This document shows positions 28,389 through 37,151 of a stretch of 64,000 nt of DNA, in pieces. Position 1 is the stretch's first letter, and every line of letters begins with the position of its first letter. Source of the DNA: Draconibacterium mangrovi (lineage in GTDB: Bacteria > Bacteroidota > Bacteroidia > Bacteroidales > Prolixibacteraceae). The translations under genes and the position numbers were made by a program. Location: contig NZ_JAAAGB010000013.1 in the NCBI RefSeq assembly GCF_010586825.1, positions 27,224-91,223 on the forward strand. Reading direction: 5' to 3'. Under the pieces are notes generated by a model. It worked only from the letters and a program-made list of their open reading frames with translations. It had not been told where the DNA came from and ran no database searches.

Positions 28389-29108
28389 ATGCAAGCAATG
28401 TTATTCGCCGCCGGTTTGGGCACCCGTTTAAAAGACGAAACGGCCGATAAACCAAAAGCACTGGTTGAAGTTGGCGGTAAACCCTTGCTGCAGCATGCCA
28501 TTGAGAAACTGAGTGCTGAAGGAGCCACAAGAATAGTGGTAAACGTTCATCATTTTGCGCCTCAGGTAATTGATTTTATTAATAGCAAGAGCTGGAGTGT
28601 TCCGATACTTATCTCCGACGAAAGCGACAAACTGCTTGAAACAGGTGGCGGTCTAAAATTTGCATCGCACCTTTTCGCACCCGGCGAGCCGATACTTATT
28701 TACAATGTTGATATTCTGAGCAACATTAATTTGCACGATGTATTGGCGCAGCATACCCAATCAAATGCCATTGCCACCTTGGTTGTTCGGCAGCGCGAAA
28801 CACAACGTTACTTTAAGTTCGATGCGGAGCACAACCTCGTGGGTTGGATCAATAAAAAAACGGGCGAAACAAAAATTTCCAGGCCTGAAAATTTTCAGGA
28901 AGCTACAGAAATGGCTTTTAGCGGCATTCATATTGTAGAGCCGCAAATTTTTGATTTTATGCCCGACGAAGATCGTTTTTCAATCGTTCAGGTATACCTC
29001 GAACTGGCAAAAACCAAAAATATAAGAGGTTACTTTGATACTTCTGAATTGTGGATGGATGTTGGCAAACCTGCACAACTGGTGGAAGCACGCATGCTAT
29101 TTAGCTAA
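28389..29108 (+). CDS. Sugar-phosphate nucleotidyltransferase (MurU/ManC-like)
   Basis: The N-terminal signature MLFAAGLGTRLKDETADKPKALVEVGGKPL is the nucleotide-binding core of sugar-1-phosphate nucleotidyltransferases (shown here: AAGLGTRL and KPKAL). YNVDILSN supplies the metal-binding Asp. At 239 residues it lacks the left-handed beta-helix of GlmU, fitting the MurU/HddC type, which makes UDP-MurNAc or GDP/CDP sugars. In several bacteria MurU is paired with the kinase AmgK, but no kinase is adjacent here, so the substrate is open. Confidence 0.85.
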   Translation: MQAMLFAAGLGTRLKDETADKPKALVEVGGKPLLQHAIEKLSAEGATRIVVNVHHFAPQVIDFINSKSWSVPILISDESDKLLETGGGLKFASHLFAPGEPILIYNVDILSNINLHDVLAQHTQSNAIATLVVRQRETQRYFKFDAEHNLVGWINKKTGETKISRPENFQEATEMAFSGIHIVEPQIFDFMPDEDRFSIVQVYLELAKTKNIRGYFDTSELWMDVGKPAQLVEARMLFS

Positions 29109-29194
29109 CTGTCATTTCGAAGGAGGCACGACTGAGAAATCTCTGACCAACTTTCAGAATAGCTACCGATTTCACTCTACGTTCGAAATGACAG
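29109..29194. repeat. 86-bp element with perfect 13-bp terminal inverted repeats
   Basis: CTGTCATTTCGAA (29109-29121) and its exact complement (29182-29194) bound a sequence containing ACGACTGAGAAATCTC. It starts immediately after the nucleotidyltransferase stop codon. I recall near-identical intergenic elements in other Bacteroidota genomes, but cannot verify that here. It may be a MITE-like repeat or serve as a transcription end. Confidence 0.7.
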
Positions 29195-29274
29195 AATTAT
29201 TTCAGCAACTTATAATTCCGGTATTCAAACAAAAATTCACAGGAGTAGTCTTTTCTGATTGAATAAGAACAATT

Positions 29275-30117
29275 TTAAGTCAATAACGATTGTACAGAGT
29301 AAGCAAAGGCATCGTTTTCATTGCTTGGGATGATCGGATATTTGTCTTTTATTTCGTGTGGCGAGTTCTCGGTTAAAAACGAGTGCATGGTAAATTCCAG
29401 CAAATCAAAATCGTTGTAATCGTTTCCCAGCCCCATGGTTTCGTCTTTCGAAATTCCCAGTCGTTTACAGATTTCGTTCACACCGTTTCCTTTTGATACC
29501 GAATGATGAAACACCTCAATCCAGATAAATCCCGGCGTAATTGGCGACGATGCCCGGATCACCCTGATCTCGGGACACAAAGCTTCAATCTCTTTTTTCA
29601 GGCTATTAAATCGCTCTTCGTTCTGTTTTATAATGATTAGGAACTGGCACAATTCACCATTTGGCAGCTCACCGGTGTTCAACGGTTCAGCATGCGCCAC
29701 ATTAAATTTAAAGTAACGTTCAAACTCCTCGCAATCGTCCTTTCCGCGGTAGTAGTAATGCTTGTGATTATCGGGAACCGGGTAAAAAGCATGAAAATTT
29801 ACATCCTGATTAATAAAGTGTGTGAGCAGTTTTTTTGCCGACGACACTTTTATATTTTGGTTGGCAATAAGCTCTTTTTTTTGCCAGTTGTAAACTCCTG
29901 CTCCCGACGAAAACACCACATAATCGAATGGCAGATCGGGCTGCAACACATCTTTTACTTTTTGTAAATTCCGGCCAGTTGCTGCAACCCGAACGATCTG
30001 TTTCTCACCGAGTTTTTGCAAAGCATCAATATTTGCCTGGCTAACGGTACGGTCATTTTTCAGAAAAGTACCATCCAAATCAGTTGCAACAAGTTTTATG
30101 TTTTTCATCTCCTTCAA
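29275..30117 (-). CDS. Cof-type HAD hydrolase
   Basis: Motif I is ATDLDGTFLKND near the N-terminus, motif II is VAATGRNL, and motifs III/IV are KGNGVNEICKRLG and MGLGNDYNDFDLL near the end. The large inserted cap between them marks a subclass IIB (Cof/YbiV) enzyme. At 280 residues it is full length. Such enzymes dephosphorylate sugar phosphates, FMN or related metabolites; the substrate is unknown. The gene is alone and faces the nucleotidyltransferase convergently. Confidence 0.88.
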   Translation of the reverse strand: MKEMKNIKLVATDLDGTFLKNDRTVSQANIDALQKLGEKQIVRVAATGRNLQKVKDVLQPDLPFDYVVFSSGAGVYNWQKKELIANQNIKVSSAKKLLTHFINQDVNFHAFYPVPDNHKHYYYRGKDDCEEFERYFKFNVAHAEPLNTGELPNGELCQFLIIIKQNEERFNSLKKEIEALCPEIRVIRASSPITPGFIWIEVFHHSVSKGNGVNEICKRLGISKDETMGLGNDYNDFDLLEFTMHSFLTENSPHEIKDKYPIIPSNENDAFAYSVQSLLT

Positions 30118-30262
30118 TTATCCCGATAAAATTAGCTAAAAATCAATTAGCTGAATATTTGCGGCTTTAAATTTCCGTTAATCCTGTTCACCCCTTTCCC
30201 GCTTGTGTTCATCGAAATAATTTTAAGTGCAAAACTACTATGGCTACATTTGAGTATTGTTT

Positions 30263-30270
30263 TATATTTG
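30263..30270 (+). promoter_or_regulatory. Bacteroidota -7 element upstream of dapB
   Basis: TATATTTG exactly matches TAnnTTTG, 34 bases before the dapB ATG. A TTTG at 30249 is too close to act as the -33 box, so only the -7 element is supported. Confidence 0.45.
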
Positions 30271-30304
30271 TGGCTTATTCTAAAAACAGATAATCAGCAA
30301 AATA

Positions 30305-31021
30305 ATGAGAATTGCACTAATTGGCTACGGGAGAATGGGAAAGGAAATTGAGAAAATCGCGGTGTCACGCGGTCACGAAATTGGCCTCACCATCGATCTC
30401 GATAATCAAAACGACCTTACGGTAGAGAATCTCAAAAAATGCGATGTTGCCATTGAATTTACTATTCCTGCATCAGCAGTAAATAACTATAAATTGTGTT
30501 TCGAGGCGGGTATTCCCGTAGTTAGCGGAACAACCGGCTGGCTTGATAAAAAAGAAGAAGTGTATAGTAAATGTGCCGAAACAGATGGTACATTTTTTTA
30601 TGGAAGTAACTTTTCGGTAGGTGTAAACCTGTTTTTCGAGCTGAATAAAAAACTAGCAGAGTTGATGGCTCCGCGTGCTGAGTATAGTGTTGAAATGACC
30701 GAAGTTCATCACACCAAAAAGCTGGATGCACCAAGTGGAACAGCAATCAGCCTGGCCGAAGATATTATTGAAAACCTTCCGGCTAAAGATGCCTGGGTGA
30801 ACGACAAAACGCCTGCCGACAATGAAATGAACATTAAATCGGAGCGCGTTGGACAAGTGCCCGGTATTCACACCGTAAAATACGAATCGGAGATCGACTT
30901 TATTGAAATCACACACAGTGCAAAAAGTCGCACCGGATTTGCATCGGGCGCCGTGCTGGCAGCCGAATATTGCCTTGATAACAAAGGCATTTTAACTATG
31001 AAAGACTTACTAAAATTATAA
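30305..31021 (+). CDS. dapB: 4-hydroxy-tetrahydrodipicolinate reductase
   Basis: The N-terminal Rossmann motif ALIGYGRMGKEIEK binds NAD(P)H, and VVSGTTGW and GSNFSVGVNLF are typical. The substrate-binding motif EVHHTKKLDAPSGTA contains the catalytic His and Lys pair of DapB. At 238 residues it is the short form common in Bacteroidota. The enzyme works in the diaminopimelate branch of lysine and peptidoglycan synthesis. It lies 11 bases upstream of lepB, forming an envelope-related operon. Confidence 0.95.
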   Translation: MRIALIGYGRMGKEIEKIAVSRGHEIGLTIDLDNQNDLTVENLKKCDVAIEFTIPASAVNNYKLCFEAGIPVVSGTTGWLDKKEEVYSKCAETDGTFFYGSNFSVGVNLFFELNKKLAELMAPRAEYSVEMTEVHHTKKLDAPSGTAISLAEDIIENLPAKDAWVNDKTPADNEMNIKSERVGQVPGIHTVKYESEIDFIEITHSAKSRTGFASGAVLAAEYCLDNKGILTMKDLLKL

Positions 31022-31032
31022 AATTAGAATTA

Positions 31033-32373
31033 ATGATACGTTCGATCCTAACAAATAAGTGGTTTAAATTCATCACTGTAGGAATACTTTACTCGCTTTG
31101 GGTAATCTGGCTGGGAAGTTACTTGTGGTTTCTGGGACTGGCCATAATTTTCGACATTTACATTACCGAAAAAGTACACTGGGCATTTTGGAAAAAGAAA
31201 AACCCGCCCAACGGCAAACAAACTAAGGTTGTTGAATGGGTCGACGCGATAATTTTTGCGGTAATTGCGGCTACTTTTATTCGTATGTTTTTTATTGAAG
31301 CATACACGATTCCAACCTCATCGATGGAAAAATCGATGTTGGTGGGCGATTACCTTTTTGTAAGCAAAACGGCTTACGGGCCAAAAACGCCTAACACGCC
31401 GCTATCGTTTCCTTTTGTGCACAACACCATGCCGGTTGTTGGCGGAAAATCATATTCTGAAGCCATTCAGCGACCTTACAAACGTCTGGCAGGTTTTACT
31501 GATGTAAAGAATAATGACGTTGTTGTTTTCCATTTCCCGGAAGGCGACACAGTAGCTTTGGGAGCACCTACCCAGAGTTATTACCAGTTGATAAGATCGT
31601 ACGGACGAAGCAGAGTTTGGAGCGACAAAAGAAATTTTGGCGATATTATTTCACGGCCTGTTGACAAACGCGAAAACTATATTAAACGTTGCGTAGGAAT
31701 TCCGGGCGATAAAATCGAGATTAAAATGGGTCAGCTGTACGTTAACGACGAAGAGCAGAAAAAATTCGATGGCGTTCAGTACAACTACCTGGTTGAAACC
31801 AACGGAACAGCAATTAATCCGAAAGCACTCGACCGACTGCGGATTTCGGAAGCTGACCGTAACACTTTTTCAAGCAAACAATATTTATTGCCCTTAACCG
31901 AAGAGGCAGCCGGAAAAATTAAAGATTTTGCCAACGTTACTTCGGTTGAAAAAATGTTGGAAGAGCCCGGAGACTGGGAACGTGCTATTTTCCCAACCGA
32001 CGAGCGTTACCCCTGGAATGTTGACAATTTTGGACCGCTAACCGTTCCGTCAAAAGGCGAGACGATCGATCTTACTGTTGATAATCTGCCTCTTTACGAA
32101 CGCATAATCGATATTTACGAAGCGAACGATATGGAAGTTAACGGCGATCAGATAAAAATTAACGGAGAAGTAGCCACAACCTATACGTTTAAAATGGACT
32201 ACTACTGGATGATGGGTGACAACCGCCACAACTCGGCCGACTCGCGTTACTGGGGTTTTGTGCCCGAAGATCACGTGGTTGGAAAAGCTAAATTCATCTG
32301 GCTTTCGCTGGATAAAGACAAAGGTTTCCCGGCTAACATTCGTTTTAACCGCCTGTTTACCAAAGTGCATTAA
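31033..32373 (+). CDS. lepB: Signal peptidase I
   Basis: This 446-residue S26 peptidase has N-terminal hydrophobic segments and then the catalytic Ser in IPTSSMEKSMLVGDYL, the Lys in NYIKRCVGIPGD, and the signature MGDNRHNSADSRYWGFV near the C-terminus. A long insertion between the Lys box and the GDNRxNSxDSR box (about residues 240-390) makes it larger than E. coli LepB; large inserts are common in this phylum. It cleaves Sec and Tat signal peptides at the periplasmic face. It follows dapB closely and is terminated by the hairpin at 32399. Confidence 0.96.
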   Translation: MIRSILTNKWFKFITVGILYSLWVIWLGSYLWFLGLAIIFDIYITEKVHWAFWKKKNPPNGKQTKVVEWVDAIIFAVIAATFIRMFFIEAYTIPTSSMEKSMLVGDYLFVSKTAYGPKTPNTPLSFPFVHNTMPVVGGKSYSEAIQRPYKRLAGFTDVKNNDVVVFHFPEGDTVALGAPTQSYYQLIRSYGRSRVWSDKRNFGDIISRPVDKRENYIKRCVGIPGDKIEIKMGQLYVNDEEQKKFDGVQYNYLVETNGTAINPKALDRLRISEADRNTFSSKQYLLPLTEEAAGKIKDFANVTSVEKMLEEPGDWERAIFPTDERYPWNVDNFGPLTVPSKGETIDLTVDNLPLYERIIDIYEANDMEVNGDQIKINGEVATTYTFKMDYYWMMGDNRHNSADSRYWGFVPEDHVVGKAKFIWLSLDKDKGFPANIRFNRLFTKVH

Positions 32374-32398
32374 CAATTAAAACAAATTATATTCGTTT

Positions 32399-32430
32399 AA
32401 AGGATAGCAGGCAACTGTTATCCTTTTTTT
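32399..32430 (+). terminator. Terminator of dapB-lepB
   Basis: AAAGGATAGCAG (32399-32410) pairs with CTGTTATCCTTT (32415-32426) with one G-U wobble and a GCAA tetraloop, followed by seven T residues. It lies 26 bases past the lepB stop. Confidence 0.9.
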
Positions 32431-32465
32431 ATAATTTCGGGATTGATACTTGAAAACCATCAATT

Positions 32466-32816
32466 ATGCAGCTAATCGTTGTAATTCTACTGATTCTGGC
32501 CGTTTTGCTGGTAATTTTCACCCTGCAAAATGCCATGGACATTACCCTTAATGTATTTTTTTGGGAAATAAAAGATGCTCCGTTGGTGCTCATTTTATTA
32601 AGCTGCATTTTTCTGGGATATTTAATCTCGGCATTTTATTTTTATCCGCGACTTTGGAAGGTAAAACGCGAATACAAACAAATGCTGAAATTTAACTCAG
32701 AACTACAAGAATTGCATCAGATGCACAATCCGCAAAAGTCGGAAGAAGAAAGCGATCCGGAAGGAATTGAGCTGGACGATGATGACGATGATGACGACAC
32801 GTTTTTTAAAGACTAA
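32466..32816 (+). CDS. LapA-domain (DUF1049-like) small membrane protein
   Basis: Two hydrophobic segments (about residues 3-20 and 41-60) bracket the LapA-like signature FTLQNAMDITLNVFFWEI. A coiled helix follows (YKQMLKFNSELQELHQMH), then a very acidic tail ending in eight consecutive Asp residues before TFFKD. LapA/YciS proteins help regulate LPS assembly in Proteobacteria; the acidic tail is an unusual addition. The gene is 2 bases before the WbqC-like gene, so they form one unit. Confidence 0.8.
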   Translation: MQLIVVILLILAVLLVIFTLQNAMDITLNVFFWEIKDAPLVLILLSCIFLGYLISAFYFYPRLWKVKREYKQMLKFNSELQELHQMHNPQKSEEESDPEGIELDDDDDDDDTFFKD

Positions 32817-32818
32817 AT

Positions 32819-33463
32819 ATGGATAACAGAGCACTCTTATTAAGTACTGCCTATTTTGCTCCGGTACATTTTTATACACGCTATTTATACCACTCCGAAG
32901 TTTACCTCGAGCAATTCGAGAACTTTCCTAAACAAACCTACCGCAACCGTTGCCTGATATTGGGAGGAAACGGGCCAATTTCGCTGGTTATTCCGGTGGT
33001 AAAAGGGCGAGGACCAAAAATCCTTATAAAAGATCTGCAAATATCGTACGACGAAAACTGGCAGCGCAACCACTGGCAAACCATCGTCTCAGCCTACAAC
33101 TCGTCGCCGTATTTCGAGTATTACCAGGATGAACTGTACCCGTTTTTTGAAAGTAAAAGCAAATACCTCCTTGACTTTAACCTGAAAATTCACGAGCAAC
33201 TTTGCGATTTTTTCGAGATTGATAATAAAATCCGCTTAACTGAAGATTTTGAAAAAGTACCTGAAAACACCTTCAACTTACGCGATGGAATCTCGCCAAA
33301 ATTAAAGCACAATCCCGATACAGCATTTCAAGCGCAACCATATACCCAGGTGTTTTCTGATAAATATGGTTTTATGCCTGATTTAAGTATTCTCGATCTG
33401 CTTTTTAACGAAGGGCCAAATGCTTACACCATTCTTTTACAAAGTATTAATCCGAATATGTAA
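32819..33463 (+). CDS. WbqC-like family protein
   Basis: The start (LLLSTAYFAPVHFYTRYL) and the motif SLVIPVVKGRG followed by ISYDENWQRNHWQTIVSAYNSSPYFEYY are diagnostic for the WbqC-like family. The family is associated with polysaccharide or lipid modification loci, but its chemistry is unsettled. In many Bacteroidota the gene lies near lepB, as here. It is co-transcribed with the LapA-like gene, consistent with a cell-envelope role. Confidence 0.85.
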   Translation: MDNRALLLSTAYFAPVHFYTRYLYHSEVYLEQFENFPKQTYRNRCLILGGNGPISLVIPVVKGRGPKILIKDLQISYDENWQRNHWQTIVSAYNSSPYFEYYQDELYPFFESKSKYLLDFNLKIHEQLCDFFEIDNKIRLTEDFEKVPENTFNLRDGISPKLKHNPDTAFQAQPYTQVFSDKYGFMPDLSILDLLFNEGPNAYTILLQSINPNM

Positions 33464-33535
33464 AACACTTAAATAATAGTTTTAAAATCGAAACAATTTT
33501 TACAATCTTACACGCCTAATAAGAAACCTAAAATT

Positions 33536-34297
33536 ATGAAGACCTATACCCTACTTTTTGTACTAAGCCTTTTTTTCATGAACATAGTCTACGCTCAGCA
33601 GGATGAACAAAAACAGGAAGCACTTCACGTGCTTGTTTTTAGTAAAACTGAAGGATTCAGACACGAATCAATTTCGTCAGGCTTAAAAATGATTTACGAT
33701 CAAAGCTCCAAACAAAACTGGATTGTTACAGCAACCGAAGATGCTTCGCTATTGCGCGATGATTTACTTTCTAAAATTGACGTGGCCGTATTTTTAAATC
33801 CAACGGGCGATGCCATCTGTAATGCCGGTCAGGAGGCATTTACTAAATTTATAAAGAGCGGAAAAGGTTTTGTAGGTATTCATGCGGCATCAGATTGCGA
33901 ATATGAGTGGCCGTTATACGGGAATCTTGTTGGAGGCTACTTTCTAACCCATCCGCCGGCACAGGAAGCAACAGTAATTTTCGAAAACTTCGATCATCCG
34001 GCCATGCAACCTTTCGAGGGCATGGAAACCTATACAACCGTTGACGAATGGTACTCGTTCAAAGAAAATCCGAGAAAAAATGTAAATGTTCTGGCCCGTT
34101 TAGATGAAAATACCATTTCGGGTACCCGAAACGACAACTGGAAAATGGGCGATCATCCGCTTATCTGGTGGAATGAGAAAGACGGTGTCCGGTCGTTTTA
34201 TACTGTTTTTGGGCATACGCACGAAGCTTTTCAGGACCAACTTATTATTCAACACATAAGCAAGGCAATAAACTGGGCTGGTAAACGAATTGATTAA
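33536..34297 (+). CDS. Secreted ThuA-domain protein
   Basis: A signal peptide (MKTYTLLFVLSLFFMNIVYA) precedes a class I glutamine-amidotransferase-like ThuA fold with LVFSKTEGFRHESI, GKGFVGIHAASD, ENFDHPAMQ and the C-terminal YTVFGHTHEAFQD. ThuA proteins are linked to disaccharide and glycoside breakdown, often next to DUF1080 or dehydrogenase partners; no such partner is beside it. It is full length for a single-domain member. Confidence 0.88.
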   Translation: MKTYTLLFVLSLFFMNIVYAQQDEQKQEALHVLVFSKTEGFRHESISSGLKMIYDQSSKQNWIVTATEDASLLRDDLLSKIDVAVFLNPTGDAICNAGQEAFTKFIKSGKGFVGIHAASDCEYEWPLYGNLVGGYFLTHPPAQEATVIFENFDHPAMQPFEGMETYTTVDEWYSFKENPRKNVNVLARLDENTISGTRNDNWKMGDHPLIWWNEKDGVRSFYTVFGHTHEAFQDQLIIQHISKAINWAGKRID

Positions 34298-34332
34298 AGG
34301 AACAATACACTAAAACGATTGTTCTGATTTTT

Positions 34333-34590
34333 ATGAGTAGAAAAAACAGTCAGATTAAAATCGGGATATTTTTAATGATCTTTTCCGGAGTATTTTTTGC
34401 CGCCACTCTTATCATCCCGTTTTTTGACCTGCCCACTAAAACCAAAGTAGCTGCATCAACCACCAGTTTTATATTGATGGAAGTTGTGTTTTGGGCCGGA
34501 GGACTGCTGGTTGGAAAAGAACTATTCACCAAATACAAGAAACAGTTAAACCCGGTAAATTGGTTTAAAAAGGACGAATCAAACAGCTAA
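34333..34590 (+). CDS. Small two-helix membrane protein (transporter-suffix type)
   Basis: The 85-residue protein has two hydrophobic segments (KIGIFLMIFSGVFFAATLII and SFILMEVVFWAGGLLVG) and ends KELFTKYKKQLNPVNWFKK. This layout matches the small conserved proteins annotated as transporter-suffix domain proteins. Its function is unknown. It starts 35 bases after the ThuA gene and may be co-transcribed. Confidence 0.75.
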   Translation: MSRKNSQIKIGIFLMIFSGVFFAATLIIPFFDLPTKTKVAASTTSFILMEVVFWAGGLLVGKELFTKYKKQLNPVNWFKKDESNS

Positions 34591-34708
34591 TCTCAAAAGG
34601 TTTTTATAAGAATTATATTATCCCGATTTGCATCCCTAAAGATTTTTTTCATCTTGCTTTTCATGCTGATTTTTTGTAACTTATGTGTTACACCAAAAAT
34701 CCTTAGCC

Positions 34709-35143
34709 ATGAATATAAATGATTACATTTCGTTTGCCTCAGCAAACCCGGTTTGCTATTTGGCAACCTGCGACGGCGATCAGCCACGGGTAAGAACTGT
34801 GCTCTTGTTTTTTGCCGATAAAACGGGTTTTTATTTCGGTACACTCTCTCCAAAAGACTTGTCGAAACAACTTCACCACAATCCGAAAGTTGAAGTTTGT
34901 TTTTACAACAATCCGAATGATCTGGCCCAAGCCAAACAAATGCGTTTAACCGGAACTGTTGAATTTGTCAACAATCCGAAAATGCTACACCGCTTGCATG
35001 AGGAACGCCTGTTCCTCGACGACATTGCCGGAAAAGATCTGGAATCCATAAGTGAAATTTTTAAAGTTACGGCCGGCGATGTACACTTTTGGACAATGAG
35101 CGATGTTATGAATGAACAAAATGTAGAACATCTGGTTTTCTGA
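34709..35143 (+). CDS. Pyridoxamine 5'-phosphate oxidase-like flavin-binding protein
   Basis: The ATG at 34709 gives 144 residues beginning MNINDYISFASANPVCYLAT, with QPRVRTVLLFFADKTGFYFGT forming the split-barrel flavin-binding core and DVHFWTMSD near the end. This is the general stress / PNPOx-like family, which binds FMN, F420 or heme. A GTG start at 34685 would add 8 residues without support. The specific reaction is unknown. Confidence 0.85.
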   Translation: MNINDYISFASANPVCYLATCDGDQPRVRTVLLFFADKTGFYFGTLSPKDLSKQLHHNPKVEVCFYNNPNDLAQAKQMRLTGTVEFVNNPKMLHRLHEERLFLDDIAGKDLESISEIFKVTAGDVHFWTMSDVMNEQNVEHLVF

Positions 35144-35217
35144 TTCTTCTGAACTTCCCTTACACGGTCAGTTTTTGTGATAAAATCAGCTTGAAGTTAA
35201 ACTCAAAATTGATTGTC

Positions 35218-36447
35218 ATGAAAACTTATTTATCATTTCTAATTATGTTTCTGATAATTGCAATGGCAGCCTGCGTTCAGGATGAAATTACAGAAGAGTT
35301 ACTTAATGAAGATGACTTACTAAAAAGTCATGAAATAGAAGAAGGAAAATATAGTGGAATTCTGGCAAGAGCAGCAGAATGGTATATCTCGTTACCGGAA
35401 GGCTGGGAAGATACGGACACCCGCTATATGATTTTTTATGCCCATGGATTACAAGATCCGGGAGAAGGCCCCAACTTACCAAGCGACACAATAAGTAACA
35501 GGTCAATAGAAGATATTATTACCGGAATGGGATTTGGGTATGCTACCACGAGTTACCGTGATGATGGATTTATTGCTGACGAAGCTGTGGAAGATATACA
35601 GGCACTTCATAAAAAAGTATGCAAGGTGCTAAAAAAAATGCCACCGGATGTTTTCATCCTTGGAGGTCCGTCGGAAGGCGGATTGGTTACTGCCCTTACA
35701 CTTGAAAGATACCCCAAAAGCTTTGACGGAGCTCTATCGATTTGCGGCCCAATTGGCGACTTCTTCGGACAATTACAGTACAACGGAAACTTTCATGTTC
35801 TTTTCAATTATTTCTTTGGAGAAGATCTTGCTACGTTAGGCTATAGTACCGGCAGTCCATTGGGAGTTGGAGAAAATATTATGGACCAGTGGCGATCGGG
35901 AGAACTCCCTGCTGCAGTACAACAGGTTCTGTATGCTGATGCACTGCAAGGAAGTATAAAATTATTACAACTTTTAAATTGTGCACAAGTACCGGCTGAC
36001 ATGACCAATCCAATGGCAATGGGAACTGCTGCGTTGCAATGTCTACGTTATAACATAATGATTACCGACGATTTAATTGATCGTTTGGATGGTACTGTAC
36101 CGTTTAATAACCTGGAAACGGATTACAGTGGATCGCTGAATGATGAAGCACTGAATGCCCAAATTCAACGTGTTGACGCAAACAGTTATATGACTGCAAT
36201 GATGAGTGTAAAAAAATATGAAACTACCGGCGATATCCAAATTCCTTTTGTAACCATACACACTACAGGAGATCACGTTACTCCTTTCTGGCACGATGAG
36301 ATTTACCGTGCGAAGATATTGTCAAATGATAACGGCTTATTACACACCAGTCTTCCGGTAGAAAATTACGGGCACTGTACCATTGAAGAATCAGATATTG
36401 TTACTGGTCTGGGCATAGTGATTACTAAAATTCAAATGATGCCATAA
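35218..36447 (+). CDS. Lipoprotein alpha/beta hydrolase
   Basis: From the ATG at 35218 the lipoprotein signal ends AMAAC, with Cys about residue 19, so the protein is likely anchored in the periplasm or on the surface. An alpha/beta hydrolase domain follows: MIFYAHGLQDPGE (oxyanion region), nucleophile elbow GGPSEGGLV, an acidic residue in HTTGDHVTPF and the catalytic His in ENYGHCT. The spacing fits a peptidase or esterase. The substrate is unknown. It is about 100 bases upstream of the flavin reductase and aldo/keto reductase pair. Confidence 0.82.
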   Translation: MKTYLSFLIMFLIIAMAACVQDEITEELLNEDDLLKSHEIEEGKYSGILARAAEWYISLPEGWEDTDTRYMIFYAHGLQDPGEGPNLPSDTISNRSIEDIITGMGFGYATTSYRDDGFIADEAVEDIQALHKKVCKVLKKMPPDVFILGGPSEGGLVTALTLERYPKSFDGALSICGPIGDFFGQLQYNGNFHVLFNYFFGEDLATLGYSTGSPLGVGENIMDQWRSGELPAAVQQVLYADALQGSIKLLQLLNCAQVPADMTNPMAMGTAALQCLRYNIMITDDLIDRLDGTVPFNNLETDYSGSLNDEALNAQIQRVDANSYMTAMMSVKKYETTGDIQIPFVTIHTTGDHVTPFWHDEIYRAKILSNDNGLLHTSLPVENYGHCTIEESDIVTGLGIVITKIQMMP

Positions 36448-36549
36448 TTCGGCCCATCAATCCTTATTTGCCAACGCTGTACGCATCTAAAATTGAGCAG
36501 ATGGAAGAGGACGGTTTAATCAGTTTTAAAAATCAATAAAACCAAAATC

Positions 36550-37131
36550 ATGGAAAAAATAGAATTTGACCTGAACGGGCCTGATGTAATGAAACTATCA
36601 TGGTTACTCAGTAACGGACAGGTTTTTATGCTCAGTTGCACTAATGCCGAGAAAACTGTAAACGGAATAATCACCGTTTGCTGGATAACGCCAACTTCTC
36701 ACAATCCACTTTTATTATCAGTATCAATTGGAAATGGTGAGGAGGGCACTGAGGCTTATCGTTTTTGCCATTCTCTGATTATCGAAACCAAAGAATTTGG
36801 ATTGAATATTCCAACAACAGAGCTGACTGAGGCTATTTTTAAGGTTGGCACAACACACAGCAACGAGGTAAACAAATACGCAGAAGCCGGATTAACTCCC
36901 TTGCCCGGCAAAAAAATAAACGCACCCCTAATAGCCGAGTGTTTTATGAATATAGAATGTAAAGTAATCGTCAACTATATTACAGGCGACCACACCGTTT
37001 TTGTGGCAAAACCTGTTGCAGCATTCATGAATGAAGATATGATCGTTAATGGTAAATTTTCTGACAAGTATCACGACAAAAAGAACCAGGTGCAGATTTG
37101 CGACCTGATAACAATGTGGAATATGTGGTAA
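36550..37131 (+). CDS. Flavin reductase-like (flavoredoxin family) protein
   Basis: The 193-residue protein has the split-barrel flavin reductase pattern: MLSCTNAEKTVNGIITVCWITPTSHNPLLLSVSIG at the N-terminus (here summarised by its NGIITV and LLLSVSIG elements) and FGLNIPTTEL. It is soluble with FMN-binding features of flavoredoxins. It lies 20 bases before the aldo/keto reductase, suggesting a shared redox role. Confidence 0.83.
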   Translation: MEKIEFDLNGPDVMKLSWLLSNGQVFMLSCTNAEKTVNGIITVCWITPTSHNPLLLSVSIGNGEEGTEAYRFCHSLIIETKEFGLNIPTTELTEAIFKVGTTHSNEVNKYAEAGLTPLPGKKINAPLIAECFMNIECKVIVNYITGDHTVFVAKPVAAFMNEDMIVNGKFSDKYHDKKNQVQICDLITMWNMW

Positions 37132-37151
37132 AATAAATTAAAGCAAAAACT

